Below, piece after piece: positions 43,912-52,358 of a DNA stretch of 54,767 bases. Both the position numbers and the translations under genes were made by a program. The notes beneath the pieces are model-generated. The model saw only the letters and a program-made list of their open reading frames with translations, was not told the origin of the DNA and ran no database searches. Within the stretch, counting starts at the first letter, position 1. The number at the start of each line of letters is the position of its first letter. The stretch is from Chitinophagales bacterium (GTDB lineage Bacteria > Bacteroidota > Bacteroidia > Chitinophagales > Chitinophagaceae): the NCBI GenBank assembly GCA_030832085.1, contig JAURJU010000090.1, positions 1 through 54,767 on the forward strand. Reading direction: 5' to 3'.

Positions 43912-45459
43912 CTAGGGGTTCTTGGAGATTTTCCTGAACTGAATTGAACCTCCCTTTAGTTCTGCATTTCCCTCCAGCCCATATTCCCCTGCCTTTGTTT
44001 TGCATGCAACTTCTTGTTTGATGATTTGGTAAGTGCCGTGCTCTCTTGCCAACTCAATGCAGATGGTATAGTTGTCTGAATTTACATATTCACCTTCGTC
44101 ATTTTTTCCATCCCATTTGATGGTATATGCTCCTGCAGGCCTTGTTGCACTGGAAATGGTATTCATGTCCTTTAGTCCCGGCCTGTATTCGGCTTGGTTT
44201 TTACGGTACCATTCCTTGAGGTCTGGAAGCCATCTTGGCTTGTTGTACCAGAGGGCAATGGTTCTTACTGTTTTTTGATGCTTGTCTTCCACCCAAATGG
44301 CAACAAAAGGCCTTCTGGTCCTGCCCTCAAACCGCATCAATTCGAGGTTTATGGCAACTTCGAAGTCTTTGTTCCAGTCCTTTGCCATTCCAGTCACATT
44401 TTTAATGTTGGCAGAGACCTTGTTGGTGGAAGTGGGGATCGAAAATGCTGGCCATCCATTGCTTTCGATTTTATTTCCATTGGCAAGAACAATTTGATAT
44501 TCTGCATTTGCCTCAGCTGCCAATTGTTTACTCTGCTCGGGAGCAAGTACATTGAAGGCCGTAGCAAGTGCCCCTGCATCAGTTGCTTTATCGGCTATCA
44601 CCGTTGCACCAACAACCATTTCAGCAGGCCTACCTGTTCTTGGATCAACTATGTGAGAAAACCGATGGCCATTTATGGAAAACCATCTTCTGTAATTTCC
44701 ACTAGTTGCAATGGCTTTTTCTGAAAGTTTTACTGCAGATGCCGTTAAACCATTTTCTGCATCTGCCATAGGATCAACAATGTTGACATGCTCTTCATGA
44801 TCGCCCATCACCAATATGTCACCTCCAATGTTTACTACGGCACCTGTAATTCCCGGAATGGACATTATTTTTTTTGTAACTTTTTCAATGATATATGACT
44901 TAATGAAGCTGTTGAGCAACAAAGGAGATGTGCTAAGGTGGGTAGCCGTTTGATCGGTATTGTTCAATACCCAATGCTGCTGTTCTATCTCTTTTTTTAC
45001 TGCTTCAATTGATTTTTCACTTGGCATTTCATTGGCTTCTTCCGCCTTTTTCCAAAGGTTGACAATTGCACCGACAGCAGGGTCCAATCCACCATTGGTA
45101 ATGGCCCTCCACCGATCAAACATTTCCATTGCCTCAAACAACTCGGGTGAAACCTTTACTGCCTTGTTCCTGCTCAGTTGCCACTGATAGAATTCACTGC
45201 TTTTGTCATATGCGCTGAGGATGGCAGAAAGGCGGTCAATTTCAGCCAGTGCAATTTCTTCTGCAAGATCAGCTGTACTTTCTGCATTGGTCCAGGTCTT
45301 CAGATCAAACGAAGTTCCAAGCACATTTTCAAAGCTGGCTGTAAATACTTTTTGTTTTTTAACAGAAAGGGAACTCATGGAAAACAGGCAAATCACGATT
45401 GCGGCAATTCCCAAAAGGCACTTTGAAAAATGTCCAGCCCTACCTTTTTTTATATTCAT
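43912..45459 (-). CDS. ApbE (FAD:protein FMN transferase) - DUF2271 fusion, exported
   Basis: This is 515 residues from the ATG at 45457-45459, giving a membrane-anchoring or cleavable signal ('KCLLGIAAIVICLFSMSS'). ATGs six and nineteen codons upstream are possible. The first about 320 residues are ApbE: 'LDPAVGAIVNLWKK', 'VVNIGGDILVMG', 'ATSGNYRRWFSINGHRFSHI', 'VDPRTGRPAE' and 'DKATDAGALATAFNVL' cover the FAD and magnesium sites and look intact. The last about 170 residues match DUF2271 ('FVAIWVEDKHQKTVRTIALW', 'AGAYTIKWDGKNDEG'). ApbE covalently attaches FMN to Thr/Ser of extracytoplasmic electron-transfer proteins. No acceptor with a clear [S/T]GA[S/T] motif was found nearby. The PepSY gene follows after 31 nt. 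Confidence 0.88.
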   Translation of the reverse strand: MNIKKGRAGHFSKCLLGIAAIVICLFSMSSLSVKKQKVFTASFENVLGTSFDLKTWTNAESTADLAEEIALAEIDRLSAILSAYDKSSEFYQWQLSRNKAVKVSPELFEAMEMFDRWRAITNGGLDPAVGAIVNLWKKAEEANEMPSEKSIEAVKKEIEQQHWVLNNTDQTATHLSTSPLLLNSFIKSYIIEKVTKKIMSIPGITGAVVNIGGDILVMGDHEEHVNIVDPMADAENGLTASAVKLSEKAIATSGNYRRWFSINGHRFSHIVDPRTGRPAEMVVGATVIADKATDAGALATAFNVLAPEQSKQLAAEANAEYQIVLANGNKIESNGWPAFSIPTSTNKVSANIKNVTGMAKDWNKDFEVAINLELMRFEGRTRRPFVAIWVEDKHQKTVRTIALWYNKPRWLPDLKEWYRKNQAEYRPGLKDMNTISSATRPAGAYTIKWDGKNDEGEYVNSDNYTICIELAREHGTYQIIKQEVACKTKAGEYGLEGNAELKGGSIQFRKISKNP

Positions 45460-45559
45460 CTTGATTGATTTTAACATTAGATGTCTTTGGGTAGACATTC
45501 CTTTACTGACTTGCACGAATTTACCAATTTTAACTTTTTATCTTTTGTAACTTGCCTGC

Positions 45560-46507
45560 ATGTCCGACGCCAAACTCATCATGTTCGATAACCGCCTTAA
45601 AAAGGTATTCAGGATCCTGAAAAAACAGGCGAAGCAGCAACAAGTGTCCTGTTATAGGCTGTACGATCGTGATTTGCCCGAATTCCCCCTGATGATTGAT
45701 GTGTATGGAAGCAATGTACTGGTAACTGAATACCGCAGCAACCACCGCCTCTCCGAGGAAGATTATGGGCGGTGGCTGGAAGACAGCCTTGAAGTGGTAC
45801 GCCATGTTCTTGGTTGCACTGAAGAACAACTATTTCTAAAGGAAAGAAGACGAAAGGAAAGCAGACAGGACCAATACCAAAAAACAGATGACCTGAAGCA
45901 GTTTTTTGAAGTGGAAGAGGGCGGGTTGAAATTCATTGTCAACCTGACAGACTATTTGGATACAGGTCTCTTCATTGACCATCGGCTCACAAGGGATATG
46001 GTAAGAAAAGCCTCCAACGGCAAACGGATATTGAACCTCTTCTGTTACACCGGATCCTTCTCTGTATATGCAGCTGCTGGGGGAGCGACATCAGTTGTAT
46101 CTGCAGACCTTTCCAATACCTATTTGGAATGGGCGAAAAGAAACATGGAATTGAACGGATTCAGGGGCCAGCAGTACAGTTATGAAAAGGTAGATGTGCT
46201 GCAGTACCTGCCCACCCTCGAGGATGAGCATTTTGATTTGATCGTGCTTGATCCCCCAACCTTCAGCAACAGCAAATCCATGGACGATGTTTTTGATATC
46301 CAGACCATGCATGTCCAATTGATCAATACCTGCCTTGAAAAGTTGAAAAGGGATGGCACGCTTTATTTCAGCACCAACGCCAGAAAATTTGAATTGGAGG
46401 AGTCCATGGTCAAGGGTAATGTAAAAAACATCACCACCGCAACCGTTCCATTTGATTTCAAAGGTAAACTGTTGCGGTGGTGCTATATGATTACGAAAGA
46501 AGATTAG
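45560..46507 (+). CDS. Class I SAM-dependent rRNA methyltransferase (RlmK/RlmI-like)
   Basis: This is a 315-residue protein. The C-terminal Rossmann methyltransferase has motif I 'ILNLFCYTGSFSVYAAAGGA', the acidic loop 'SADLSNTYLEWAKRNMELNG' and the catalytic motif 'IVLDPPTFSNSK', all very close to the RlmK half of E. coli RlmKL. The N-terminal 110 residues ('YRLYDRDLPEFPLMIDVYG') match the RlmK/RlmI substrate-binding lead-in. It probably makes a base methylation in 23S rRNA, such as m7G2069, though the exact site is inferred. It overlaps the convergent SlyD-like gene by 4 nt and is divergent from the ApbE-DUF2271 gene. Confidence 0.88.
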   Translation: MSDAKLIMFDNRLKKVFRILKKQAKQQQVSCYRLYDRDLPEFPLMIDVYGSNVLVTEYRSNHRLSEEDYGRWLEDSLEVVRHVLGCTEEQLFLKERRRKESRQDQYQKTDDLKQFFEVEEGGLKFIVNLTDYLDTGLFIDHRLTRDMVRKASNGKRILNLFCYTGSFSVYAAAGGATSVVSADLSNTYLEWAKRNMELNGFRGQQYSYEKVDVLQYLPTLEDEHFDLIVLDPPTFSNSKSMDDVFDIQTMHVQLINTCLEKLKRDGTLYFSTNARKFELEESMVKGNVKNITTATVPFDFKGKLLRWCYMITKED

Positions 46508-46932
46508 CTTACAATCTCAACAATCTCAACTTCAAACGTGAGGTCTTTTCCGGCAAGGAAATGGTTGGCATCCATGATGATCACCTCTTCTTTCACTTCC
46601 ATCACTACAACTGGAACTGGCTGTCCATATTGGTTTTGAAGGTTCAGTTTCATGCCCACTTCAACAGTCATTCCTTCAGGAATATTGGAAGATGGAAATT
46701 CAATGATGGCGCTTGGATCTTTTTGTCCATAGCCATGATCTGGATCAATCAGGATGGTTTTCTTTTCGCCAACGGCCATGCCAACAACGCCTGCATCAAA
46801 ACCTGCAATCATTTGGCCAGCACCAACTGTAAATTCCAATGGGGCACGTCCTACTGAACTGTCGAACTGAGATCCGTCTTCCAATGTACCAGTGTAATGA
46901 ACTCTTACTACGTCTCCGCTTTTAACTTGCAT
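46504..46932 (-). CDS. SlyD-like FKBP-type peptidyl-prolyl cis-trans isomerase
   Basis: This 142-residue protein begins 'MQVKSGDVVRVHYTGTLEDG', a classic FKBP opening. It contains the FKBP core 'FTVGAGQMIAGFDAGVVGM', the SlyD-type insert-in-flap domain ('DPDHGYGQKDPSAII', 'GMTVEVGMKLNL') and the return strand 'DANHFLAGKDLTFEVEIVEI'. The histidine-rich metal-binding tail of E. coli SlyD is absent. It acts as a cytosolic folding helper and prolyl isomerase. It is convergent with the methyltransferase gene (4-nt overlap). A TAGTTTTG element about 100 nt upstream could be its promoter, but no -33 box supports it. Confidence 0.93.
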   Translation of the reverse strand: MQVKSGDVVRVHYTGTLEDGSQFDSSVGRAPLEFTVGAGQMIAGFDAGVVGMAVGEKKTILIDPDHGYGQKDPSAIIEFPSSNIPEGMTVEVGMKLNLQNQYGQPVPVVVMEVKEEVIIMDANHFLAGKDLTFEVEIVEIVS

Positions 46933-47081
46933 AATTTGTATTTTTTATTGTTCCATTTCACACTGGGTGAACCTTTCGTCCAAGGACATTTGCCGTCTAT
47001 TGACGCGGCTGCTTTCAGCAGAAATAATTCGACAAAACTACCTTTATTCTTTTATTTTTATTGAAATAAAGCCCTAAAACA

Positions 47082-48314
47082 ATGAGAAAGTTTGCCTTCC
47101 TTCTGTTGTTGACATTGCCTACGCTTTTTTCAACGGCACAAAAAGCTCCCGGCTTGACGCAGCCCGGTGCCGCCAACCTTGAACAATATCTTCCAGCAAT
47201 AAAAGGGAAGCGCATTGGACTTTTTGCCAATCAAACCTCCATGGTTGGAAATGAGCACCTGGTGGATTTGCTGATGAGAAGCGGGGTGAAGGTCAGTGTC
47301 ATTTTCGGCCCTGAACATGGATTCCGGGGTACAGCTGATGCCGGTGAAAAGGTTGGCAATTATGTGGATGAGAAAACCGGCATCACCGTTGTTTCACTCT
47401 ACGGCCCCAAGCGTGGTCCTTCAAAAGAGGATCTTGAAAACATTGACTTGCTGTTGTTTGATATCCAGGATGTAGGGGTTCGTTTCTATACGTTTATTTC
47501 ATCTCTGGAAGCCTATATGGAAGCGGCATTTCTGAACGGGAAACCACTGATTGTACTCGATCGCCCCAATCCCAATATCCATTGTGTTGATGGACCAGTA
47601 TTGGATACTGCTTTCCGCTCTTTTATTGGCATGCAGCCGGTGCCTGTAGTTTATGGTATGACCATCGGCGAATATGCGCAAATGCTTGTTGGTGAAAAAT
47701 GGTTAAAGCCCGCTGCTATCAAGGCCTATGACCAAATGAAAGGGAAGGGAATAGCACCCATTAAAATTATACCCTGCAAAAATTATTCAAGGGCAAGTGT
47801 TTATGATCTTCCCATCAAACCATCTCCCAATCTCCCGAACCTTGCCTCTATTTACTGGTATCCATCCACCTGTTTTTTTGAGGGCACAGTGTTGAGCGAG
47901 GGTCGTGGTACCATTGCTCCTTTTCAGATTTTTGGTCATCCTTCTTTACCTGCAAGCATGTATGCATTTACGCCAAAAGCCATGCCCGGAGCCAATGCCC
48001 CCAAGTTAAAAGATCAGCTTTGTTATGGATGGAATGTTTCCGGTGATGCATCATCCATCAGGGCAACACTCAATAACCAGTTGAATCTTTCTTATCTCAT
48101 CGAAGCCTATAAGTTGTTTCCAGAGAAGGAAAAGTTTTTTATCCTTCCTAAATCGGGGGATGCCCGGGCCTCTTTCTTCAACAAGCTTGCAGGAAACTCC
48201 ACCCTGATGGATCAGATCAAAGCAGGAACTTCAGAGGCAGCAATCAGGGAAAGCTGGGCACCTGCTTTAAAGTCATTCAAGAAAATCAGGGCCAAGTATT
48301 TGATATATAAGTGA
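47082..48314 (+). CDS. namZ: Exo-beta-N-acetylmuramidase NamZ (DUF1343, GH171)
   Basis: This 410-residue secreted protein has a signal peptide ending 'FSTAQ' (residue 20). The DUF1343/NamZ pattern is clear: 'GKRIGLFANQTSMVG', 'SVIFGPEHGFRGTADAGE', 'SLYGPKRGPSKEDL', 'DLLLFDIQDVGVRFYTF' and 'DRPNPN'. It continues with 'PSPNLPNLASIYWYPSTCFFEG' and 'EGRGTIAPFQIFGHP' (each a family block). NamZ releases terminal MurNAc from peptidoglycan fragments in the periplasm, as part of cell-wall recycling. The length is typical. A GGGACAA-type heptamer repeat begins 7 nt after its stop codon, before fmt. Confidence 0.92.
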   Translation: MRKFAFLLLLTLPTLFSTAQKAPGLTQPGAANLEQYLPAIKGKRIGLFANQTSMVGNEHLVDLLMRSGVKVSVIFGPEHGFRGTADAGEKVGNYVDEKTGITVVSLYGPKRGPSKEDLENIDLLLFDIQDVGVRFYTFISSLEAYMEAAFLNGKPLIVLDRPNPNIHCVDGPVLDTAFRSFIGMQPVPVVYGMTIGEYAQMLVGEKWLKPAAIKAYDQMKGKGIAPIKIIPCKNYSRASVYDLPIKPSPNLPNLASIYWYPSTCFFEGTVLSEGRGTIAPFQIFGHPSLPASMYAFTPKAMPGANAPKLKDQLCYGWNVSGDASSIRATLNNQLNLSYLIEAYKLFPEKEKFFILPKSGDARASFFNKLAGNSTLMDQIKAGTSEAAIRESWAPALKSFKKIRAKYLIYK

Positions 48315-48320
48315 ACAGCC

Positions 48321-48355
48321 AGGGACAAGGGACAAGGGACAAGGGGCAAGGGATG
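48321..48355. repeat. Short heptamer tandem repeat (AGGGACA-type)
   Basis: Three perfect copies of AGGGACA (48321-48341) are followed by two degenerate copies (AGGGGCA, AGGGATG) and then a further decayed AGGGCA/AGGCGA tail to about 48370. It fills the 81-nt gap between namZ and fmt. The unit is not palindromic and has no spacers, so it is a simple tandem repeat. Confidence 0.9.
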
Positions 48356-48395
48356 AGGGCAAGGCGAAGGCTCGGGAATTGATTACATTTGCTGG

Positions 48396-49337
48396 ATGAA
48401 ACCACTGAAGGATTGCAGGATTGTTTTTATGGGCACGCCGGCATTTGCTGTGGCCATATTGGAAAAACTGGTGAGGGAAGGTTGCAATATTGTAGCTGTA
48501 ATCACTGCGCCAGACAAGCCGGCTGGGCGGGGAATGCAGTTGACAGAAAGTGCTGTCAAGAAATGTGCAATTGAACATGGTTTGCATCTTTTGCAACCCT
48601 TGAAGCTGAAAGATCCCGGGTTCATCAAGGCTTTGACGGATTTGAAGGCTGATGTGCAGGTGGTTGTCGCATTCAGGATGCTTCCTGAAATTGTATGGAA
48701 CATGCCGCCAATGGGCACCATCAACCTGCACGCATCATTGCTTCCCCAATACAGGGGTGCCGCACCCATCAATTGGGCGATCATCAATGGAGAAAAAGAA
48801 ACGGGGCTTACAACATTCAGGCTTCAGCATGCTATCGATACCGGCGATGTATTGATGCAAGAAAAAATCAGGATCCGGGATGATGAAACTGCGGGTGAAT
48901 TGCATGACGAGATGATGGAGCTTGGCGCTGAACTTGTTTACAAAACACTTGAACAGTACTGTGCCGGAAAACTAATACCCCAACCACAAGTGGTGATTTC
49001 GGTTGAAGGGGATTTTCCTTCAGCTCCCAAAATCCACACCGACACCTGCAGGATTGATTGGAATAAAACAGCAAAGCAGGTGTATGATTTGGTGCGTGGA
49101 TTGTCTCCTTATCCGGGATGTTTCACTTTTCTGGATGGAAAAATGATGAAAGTTTTCAAGGTTTCCTGCGAATCCAATTCAACGGATCTTCCTCCAGGAG
49201 AATATTTTACAGATGGAAAGTCATTCCTCCGTTTTGCTGCCGCAGATGGATGGGTATCCATTGAGGAGCTGCAATTGGAAGGAAAGAAGCGGATGGATAT
49301 TGCCTCTTTTTTACGCGGACACCGCTTTGGCAGCTGA
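48396..49337 (+). CDS. fmt: Methionyl-tRNA formyltransferase
   Basis: This 313-residue enzyme formylates Met-tRNA(fMet) with 10-formyltetrahydrofolate to start translation. The N-terminal formyltransferase domain has 'FMGTPAFAVAILEKL', 'ITAPDKPAGRG' and the catalytic 'NLHASLLPQYRGAAPINWAI' block with the Asn-His and the SLLP loop. 'DTGDVLMQE' follows. The C-terminal OB-like domain holds 'DWNKTAKQVYDLVRGLSPYPG'. The length is typical. Its last 27 nt overlap the end of the convergent membrane-protein gene. Confidence 0.96.
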   Translation: MKPLKDCRIVFMGTPAFAVAILEKLVREGCNIVAVITAPDKPAGRGMQLTESAVKKCAIEHGLHLLQPLKLKDPGFIKALTDLKADVQVVVAFRMLPEIVWNMPPMGTINLHASLLPQYRGAAPINWAIINGEKETGLTTFRLQHAIDTGDVLMQEKIRIRDDETAGELHDEMMELGAELVYKTLEQYCAGKLIPQPQVVISVEGDFPSAPKIHTDTCRIDWNKTAKQVYDLVRGLSPYPGCFTFLDGKMMKVFKVSCESNSTDLPPGEYFTDGKSFLRFAAADGWVSIEELQLEGKKRMDIASFLRGHRFGS

Positions 49338-49883
49338 AGGTTTTTTTGCACTCAGGTAATATCCCAGCCAAATTCCACACAATGCCCATCCTGCAATGGA
49401 ATCCAACAGATCGGCATAAATACCTGGACTTTCATACCAAACAAAATTTGCGTATGGAAAATAAAGGAAGGACATGAATCCAATGGTTACAGACGCAGCC
49501 AGGATTGCATTGAAATTGTCAAATTTCCCTTTTAACAAGACCCAGCACAGCAGCCAAACCATGATGACATCAGTCAACAAGCCCCTGATCAGGTTCATTC
49601 CCATCCCTGTGTTCATCTGCTCTTTGTAGTCGATGATGGCCCAAGGTCGGCCACCTGAAGCTTCCATCAATTTTTGTTTTTCCTCATTGCTGGCATGGTC
49701 AGGAGTATTGGGAAGGAAATATTTTCCCTCCTTCAGGTGTGTGGAAAGGTAAGCCAGTATGCTGTCTTGCTGTGGGGTATATTGGCTGGCTGGTCGATGA
49801 AGGTCCAGTGCAGCATTGGAAAGAAATTGCCAGAAAAAAATGATGATGCCCCCAACAATGGAAGCGATGAGTGACTTTTTCAT
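49311..49883 (-). CDS. Membrane protein of unknown function
   Basis: This is 190 residues from the ATG at 49881-49883 ('MKKSLIASIVGGIIIFFWQF'); an in-frame extension to 49940 enters the pepT start region and was not used. The N-terminal helix (about 4-22) is followed by an extracytoplasmic stretch (about 25-100, 'HLKEGKYFLPNTPDHASNEE') and then three more helices ('IMVWLLCWVLLKG', 'ILAASVTIGFMSFLYFPYAN', 'IAGWALCGIWLGYYL'). I recognise no named family. It overlaps fmt by 27 nt at the 3' end and is divergent from pepT with 47 nt between starts. Confidence 0.75.
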   Translation of the reverse strand: MKKSLIASIVGGIIIFFWQFLSNAALDLHRPASQYTPQQDSILAYLSTHLKEGKYFLPNTPDHASNEEKQKLMEASGGRPWAIIDYKEQMNTGMGMNLIRGLLTDVIMVWLLCWVLLKGKFDNFNAILAASVTIGFMSFLYFPYANFVWYESPGIYADLLDSIAGWALCGIWLGYYLSAKKPSAAKAVSA

Positions 49884-49930
49884 GCTGGTTGTTTTAATAA
49901 ATTTAAGCAATTTGCAATGAATTGAACCCC

Positions 49931-51166
49931 ATGAAGCCACTCGTAGAGCGTTTTATGCGCTATGTCAAAATAGATACCCAAAGCGATCCTGAAAGCAATA
50001 CCTTTCCTTCCACCGAAAAGCAGAAGGTCCTTTCAGCAATGCTGGCGCAAGAGTTGACGAACATGGGAATTGCAGATGCGCACATGGACGAATGGGGTTA
50101 TGTCTATGCCACCGTACCATCCAATTCAAACAAAAAAGTTCCTGTGATCTGCTTCTGTTCCCATGTGGATACTGCGCCGGATTGCAGTGGTACGGGTGTA
50201 AAGCCCATACTGCATGAGCAATATGATGGCCATGACATTGTTTTGCCCGATGACAATGCACAGGTGATCAGGACCAAAGACCATCCTTATCTCTTGAAAA
50301 AAATAGGAGAGGACATCATCACGGCAAGCGGATTGACTTTGCTTGGCGCGGATAACAAGGCAGGTGTGGCAGTCATCATGGAGCTTGCTTCTCGTTTGGT
50401 CAATGATCCATCCATTGTTCATGGAGACCTGAAGATCTTGTTTACGCCTGATGAAGAAGTGGGAAGGGGTGTGGAACATGTCGATCTCAATAAGCTTGGT
50501 GCTGACTTTGGCTATACGTTGGATGGAAGCGAGTTGGGTTCATTGGAATCGGAGACCTTTTCTGCGGATGGTGTTGAGGTTGTCATTCATGGGGTGATTG
50601 CACATCCAGGGGCCGCAAAAGGAAAATTGGTAAATGCCATCAAGGTTGCGGCTGATTTTTTGGCGGCAATTCCAAAAAGCACCTTGGCGCCAGAGGTTAC
50701 AGAAGGTCGAGAAGGGTTTATTCATCCGACCGACATCAAAGGAGGGGCTGAGTCGGCTGCAGTAAAATTCATCATCAGGGATTTTGAAACCTCGCAGCTT
50801 GCCCATCATGAAAAGTTACTGGAGGATGTGCTTAAAGGGGTAATTGCTCGGTATCCCGGTTCGTCTTACGCGCTGCAGGTAAAAGAGCAGTACCGGAACA
50901 TGCGCGAGGTCCTTGATCTTCACCCACAAGTGGTGCAACATGCTGCGGATGCCATCAGGCAATCTGGCATCGAACCCATCAGTCTTCCGGTAAGGGGTGG
51001 GACTGATGGATCAAGGCTTTCATTCATGGGGCTTCCCTGTCCGAATATTTTTACAGGAGAAATGGCCCTTCATTCCAAACATGAATTTGTAAGTGTGCAA
51101 GACATGGAACGCTCGGTTGAGGTGTTGGTGCGCTTGTTGCAGAACTGGGAGGCCGCAGCCCATTGA
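49931..51166 (+). CDS. pepT: Peptidase T (tripeptide aminopeptidase)
   Basis: This is 411 residues from the ATG at 49931; a TTG three codons earlier is less likely. It is an M20 di-zinc enzyme. Ligands and catalytic residues appear in order: 'FCSHVDTAPD' (His, Asp), 'LLGADNKAG' (bridging Asp), 'FTPDEEVGRG' (catalytic Glu and ligand Glu), 'TLDGSELG' (Asp) and 'HSKHEFVS' (final His). The dimerisation lid lies between about 210 and 330. It removes the N-terminal residue from tripeptides in the cytosol. It is a stand-alone gene followed by a 90-nt gap before exbB. Confidence 0.95.
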   Translation: MKPLVERFMRYVKIDTQSDPESNTFPSTEKQKVLSAMLAQELTNMGIADAHMDEWGYVYATVPSNSNKKVPVICFCSHVDTAPDCSGTGVKPILHEQYDGHDIVLPDDNAQVIRTKDHPYLLKKIGEDIITASGLTLLGADNKAGVAVIMELASRLVNDPSIVHGDLKILFTPDEEVGRGVEHVDLNKLGADFGYTLDGSELGSLESETFSADGVEVVIHGVIAHPGAAKGKLVNAIKVAADFLAAIPKSTLAPEVTEGREGFIHPTDIKGGAESAAVKFIIRDFETSQLAHHEKLLEDVLKGVIARYPGSSYALQVKEQYRNMREVLDLHPQVVQHAADAIRQSGIEPISLPVRGGTDGSRLSFMGLPCPNIFTGEMALHSKHEFVSVQDMERSVEVLVRLLQNWEAAAH

Positions 51167-51256
51167 TCAATTTTATCAACTTTTTAGTAAATAAAGTTGC
51201 ATCTTCATCATTCAATTTGAATCTTGATTTCCAATAATATTGTTCAATTCGTAGAC

Positions 51257-51946
51257 ATGCCAATCAATTTTCTTCAGATCACTACAGGGGCGCCCATGGA
51301 TACCGAAGCTGCTGCAAAGGCATCAACACCCATGCACCTTTGGGATGTTTTGCAATCTGGTGGAGCAATCATGGTTCCATTGGCGTTGCTCTTTGTCCTT
51401 GCTGTTTTCTTTTTCTTCGAAAGGTACATTGCCATCAGAAAGGCAGGAAAAATTGATGATAATTTTATGCGCATCATCCGCGATCATATTGTCAATGGAA
51501 ATATTGTTGCCGCAAGGGCGATGACAAAGAATACCAACAATCCTGTTGCAAGGATTATCGACAAGGGAATTCAGCGGATCGGCAAGCCCATCGAGGCCAT
51601 TGAGCGCAGCATGGAAAGCATTGCCCGGTTGGAAATGTACAACCTTGAAAGGAACCTCAGTGTATTGGGTGTCATTTCCAGGACGGCACCAATATTTGGA
51701 TTTGTAGGGACATTGGCCGGATTGATGCAATTGTTTTTTGACATCAATACCACCGGTGAATTTGTTTTGAATACCATTGCAGGTGGGCTTTACGTAAAGC
51801 TGGTGACTTCCATTTCAGGTTTGATCATTGGTTTGATATCGTTTTTGGGATTTAGCTTTTTGCATACACAAATTGACAAGACCGCCAACCGGATGGAAGT
51901 GGCGGCTGCAGATTTTCTTGACATCCTTCAAGAGCCAACAAAATAA
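51257..51946 (+). CDS. MotA/TolQ/ExbB-type proton channel
   Basis: This is 229 residues from the ATG at 51257; a TTG eleven codons upstream was rejected. The first helix is at about 38-58 ('IMVPLALLFVLAVFFFFERY'). The cytosolic part has 'SMESIARLEMYNLERNLSVL', then 'ISRTAPIFGFVGTLAGLMQLF' with the glycine-rich helix 2. Helix 3 has 'GGLYVKLVTSISGLIIGLIS', the proton-path region. Together with the next gene it forms the inner-membrane motor that energises outer-membrane transport or envelope integrity. The ExbD gene follows after 12 nt, but no tonB gene does. Confidence 0.92.
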   Translation: MPINFLQITTGAPMDTEAAAKASTPMHLWDVLQSGGAIMVPLALLFVLAVFFFFERYIAIRKAGKIDDNFMRIIRDHIVNGNIVAARAMTKNTNNPVARIIDKGIQRIGKPIEAIERSMESIARLEMYNLERNLSVLGVISRTAPIFGFVGTLAGLMQLFFDINTTGEFVLNTIAGGLYVKLVTSISGLIIGLISFLGFSFLHTQIDKTANRMEVAAADFLDILQEPTK

Positions 51947-51958
51947 TCCGCTAGCGCA

Positions 51959-52357
51959 ATGCAGATCAGGAAAAAATACCGTGGCGAAACAGAGGTTTTT
52001 ACGGAAGCCCTCAATGATATCCTTTTCATTTTGCTGATGTTTTTTCTAATCGTCGCCACATTGGCCAATCCCAATGTGATCAAACTCTCTCAGCCAAAGT
52101 CTCAGGGCGATACAAAGGCGAAGCAAACCGTTGTTGTGTCCATTGATGCCAACAAACAATTTTATGTAGGCACAACGCCGGTGGGCCTGGACTCGCTTAA
52201 GGCAATGCTTGTACCCATCATTTCAAAAGAGAAGACAGACGTTCCCACCATTGTAATCAACGCCGACAAAACAGTTGAAATCGATCTGGTTGTAAGTGTG
52301 ATGAGAGTGGCAAAGGAATTGGGCGCAAAAACAGTACTTTCCACAGAGAAGCAATAG
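51959..52357 (+). CDS. ExbD/TolR-type biopolymer transport protein
   Basis: This 132-residue protein has one transmembrane helix (about 18-40). The key aspartate sits in the helix start 'ALNDILFILLMFFLIVA', equivalent to Asp25 of E. coli ExbD. The C-terminal domain is a small periplasmic alpha/beta fold ('VVVSIDANKQFYVG', 'VPTIVINADKTVEIDLVVSVM'). It partners the upstream ExbB-type channel (12-nt gap). Proton flow through this pair would drive a TonB- or TolA-like protein encoded elsewhere. It converges on prmC with a 1-nt gap. Confidence 0.93.
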   Translation: MQIRKKYRGETEVFTEALNDILFILLMFFLIVATLANPNVIKLSQPKSQGDTKAKQTVVVSIDANKQFYVGTTPVGLDSLKAMLVPIISKEKTDVPTIVINADKTVEIDLVVSVMRVAKELGAKTVLSTEKQ

Positions 52358-52358
52358 A

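Noticed and set aside
48321-48370. Repeat considered as a CRISPR array
   Set aside because: The units are contiguous 7-mers without spacers and no cas genes are nearby.
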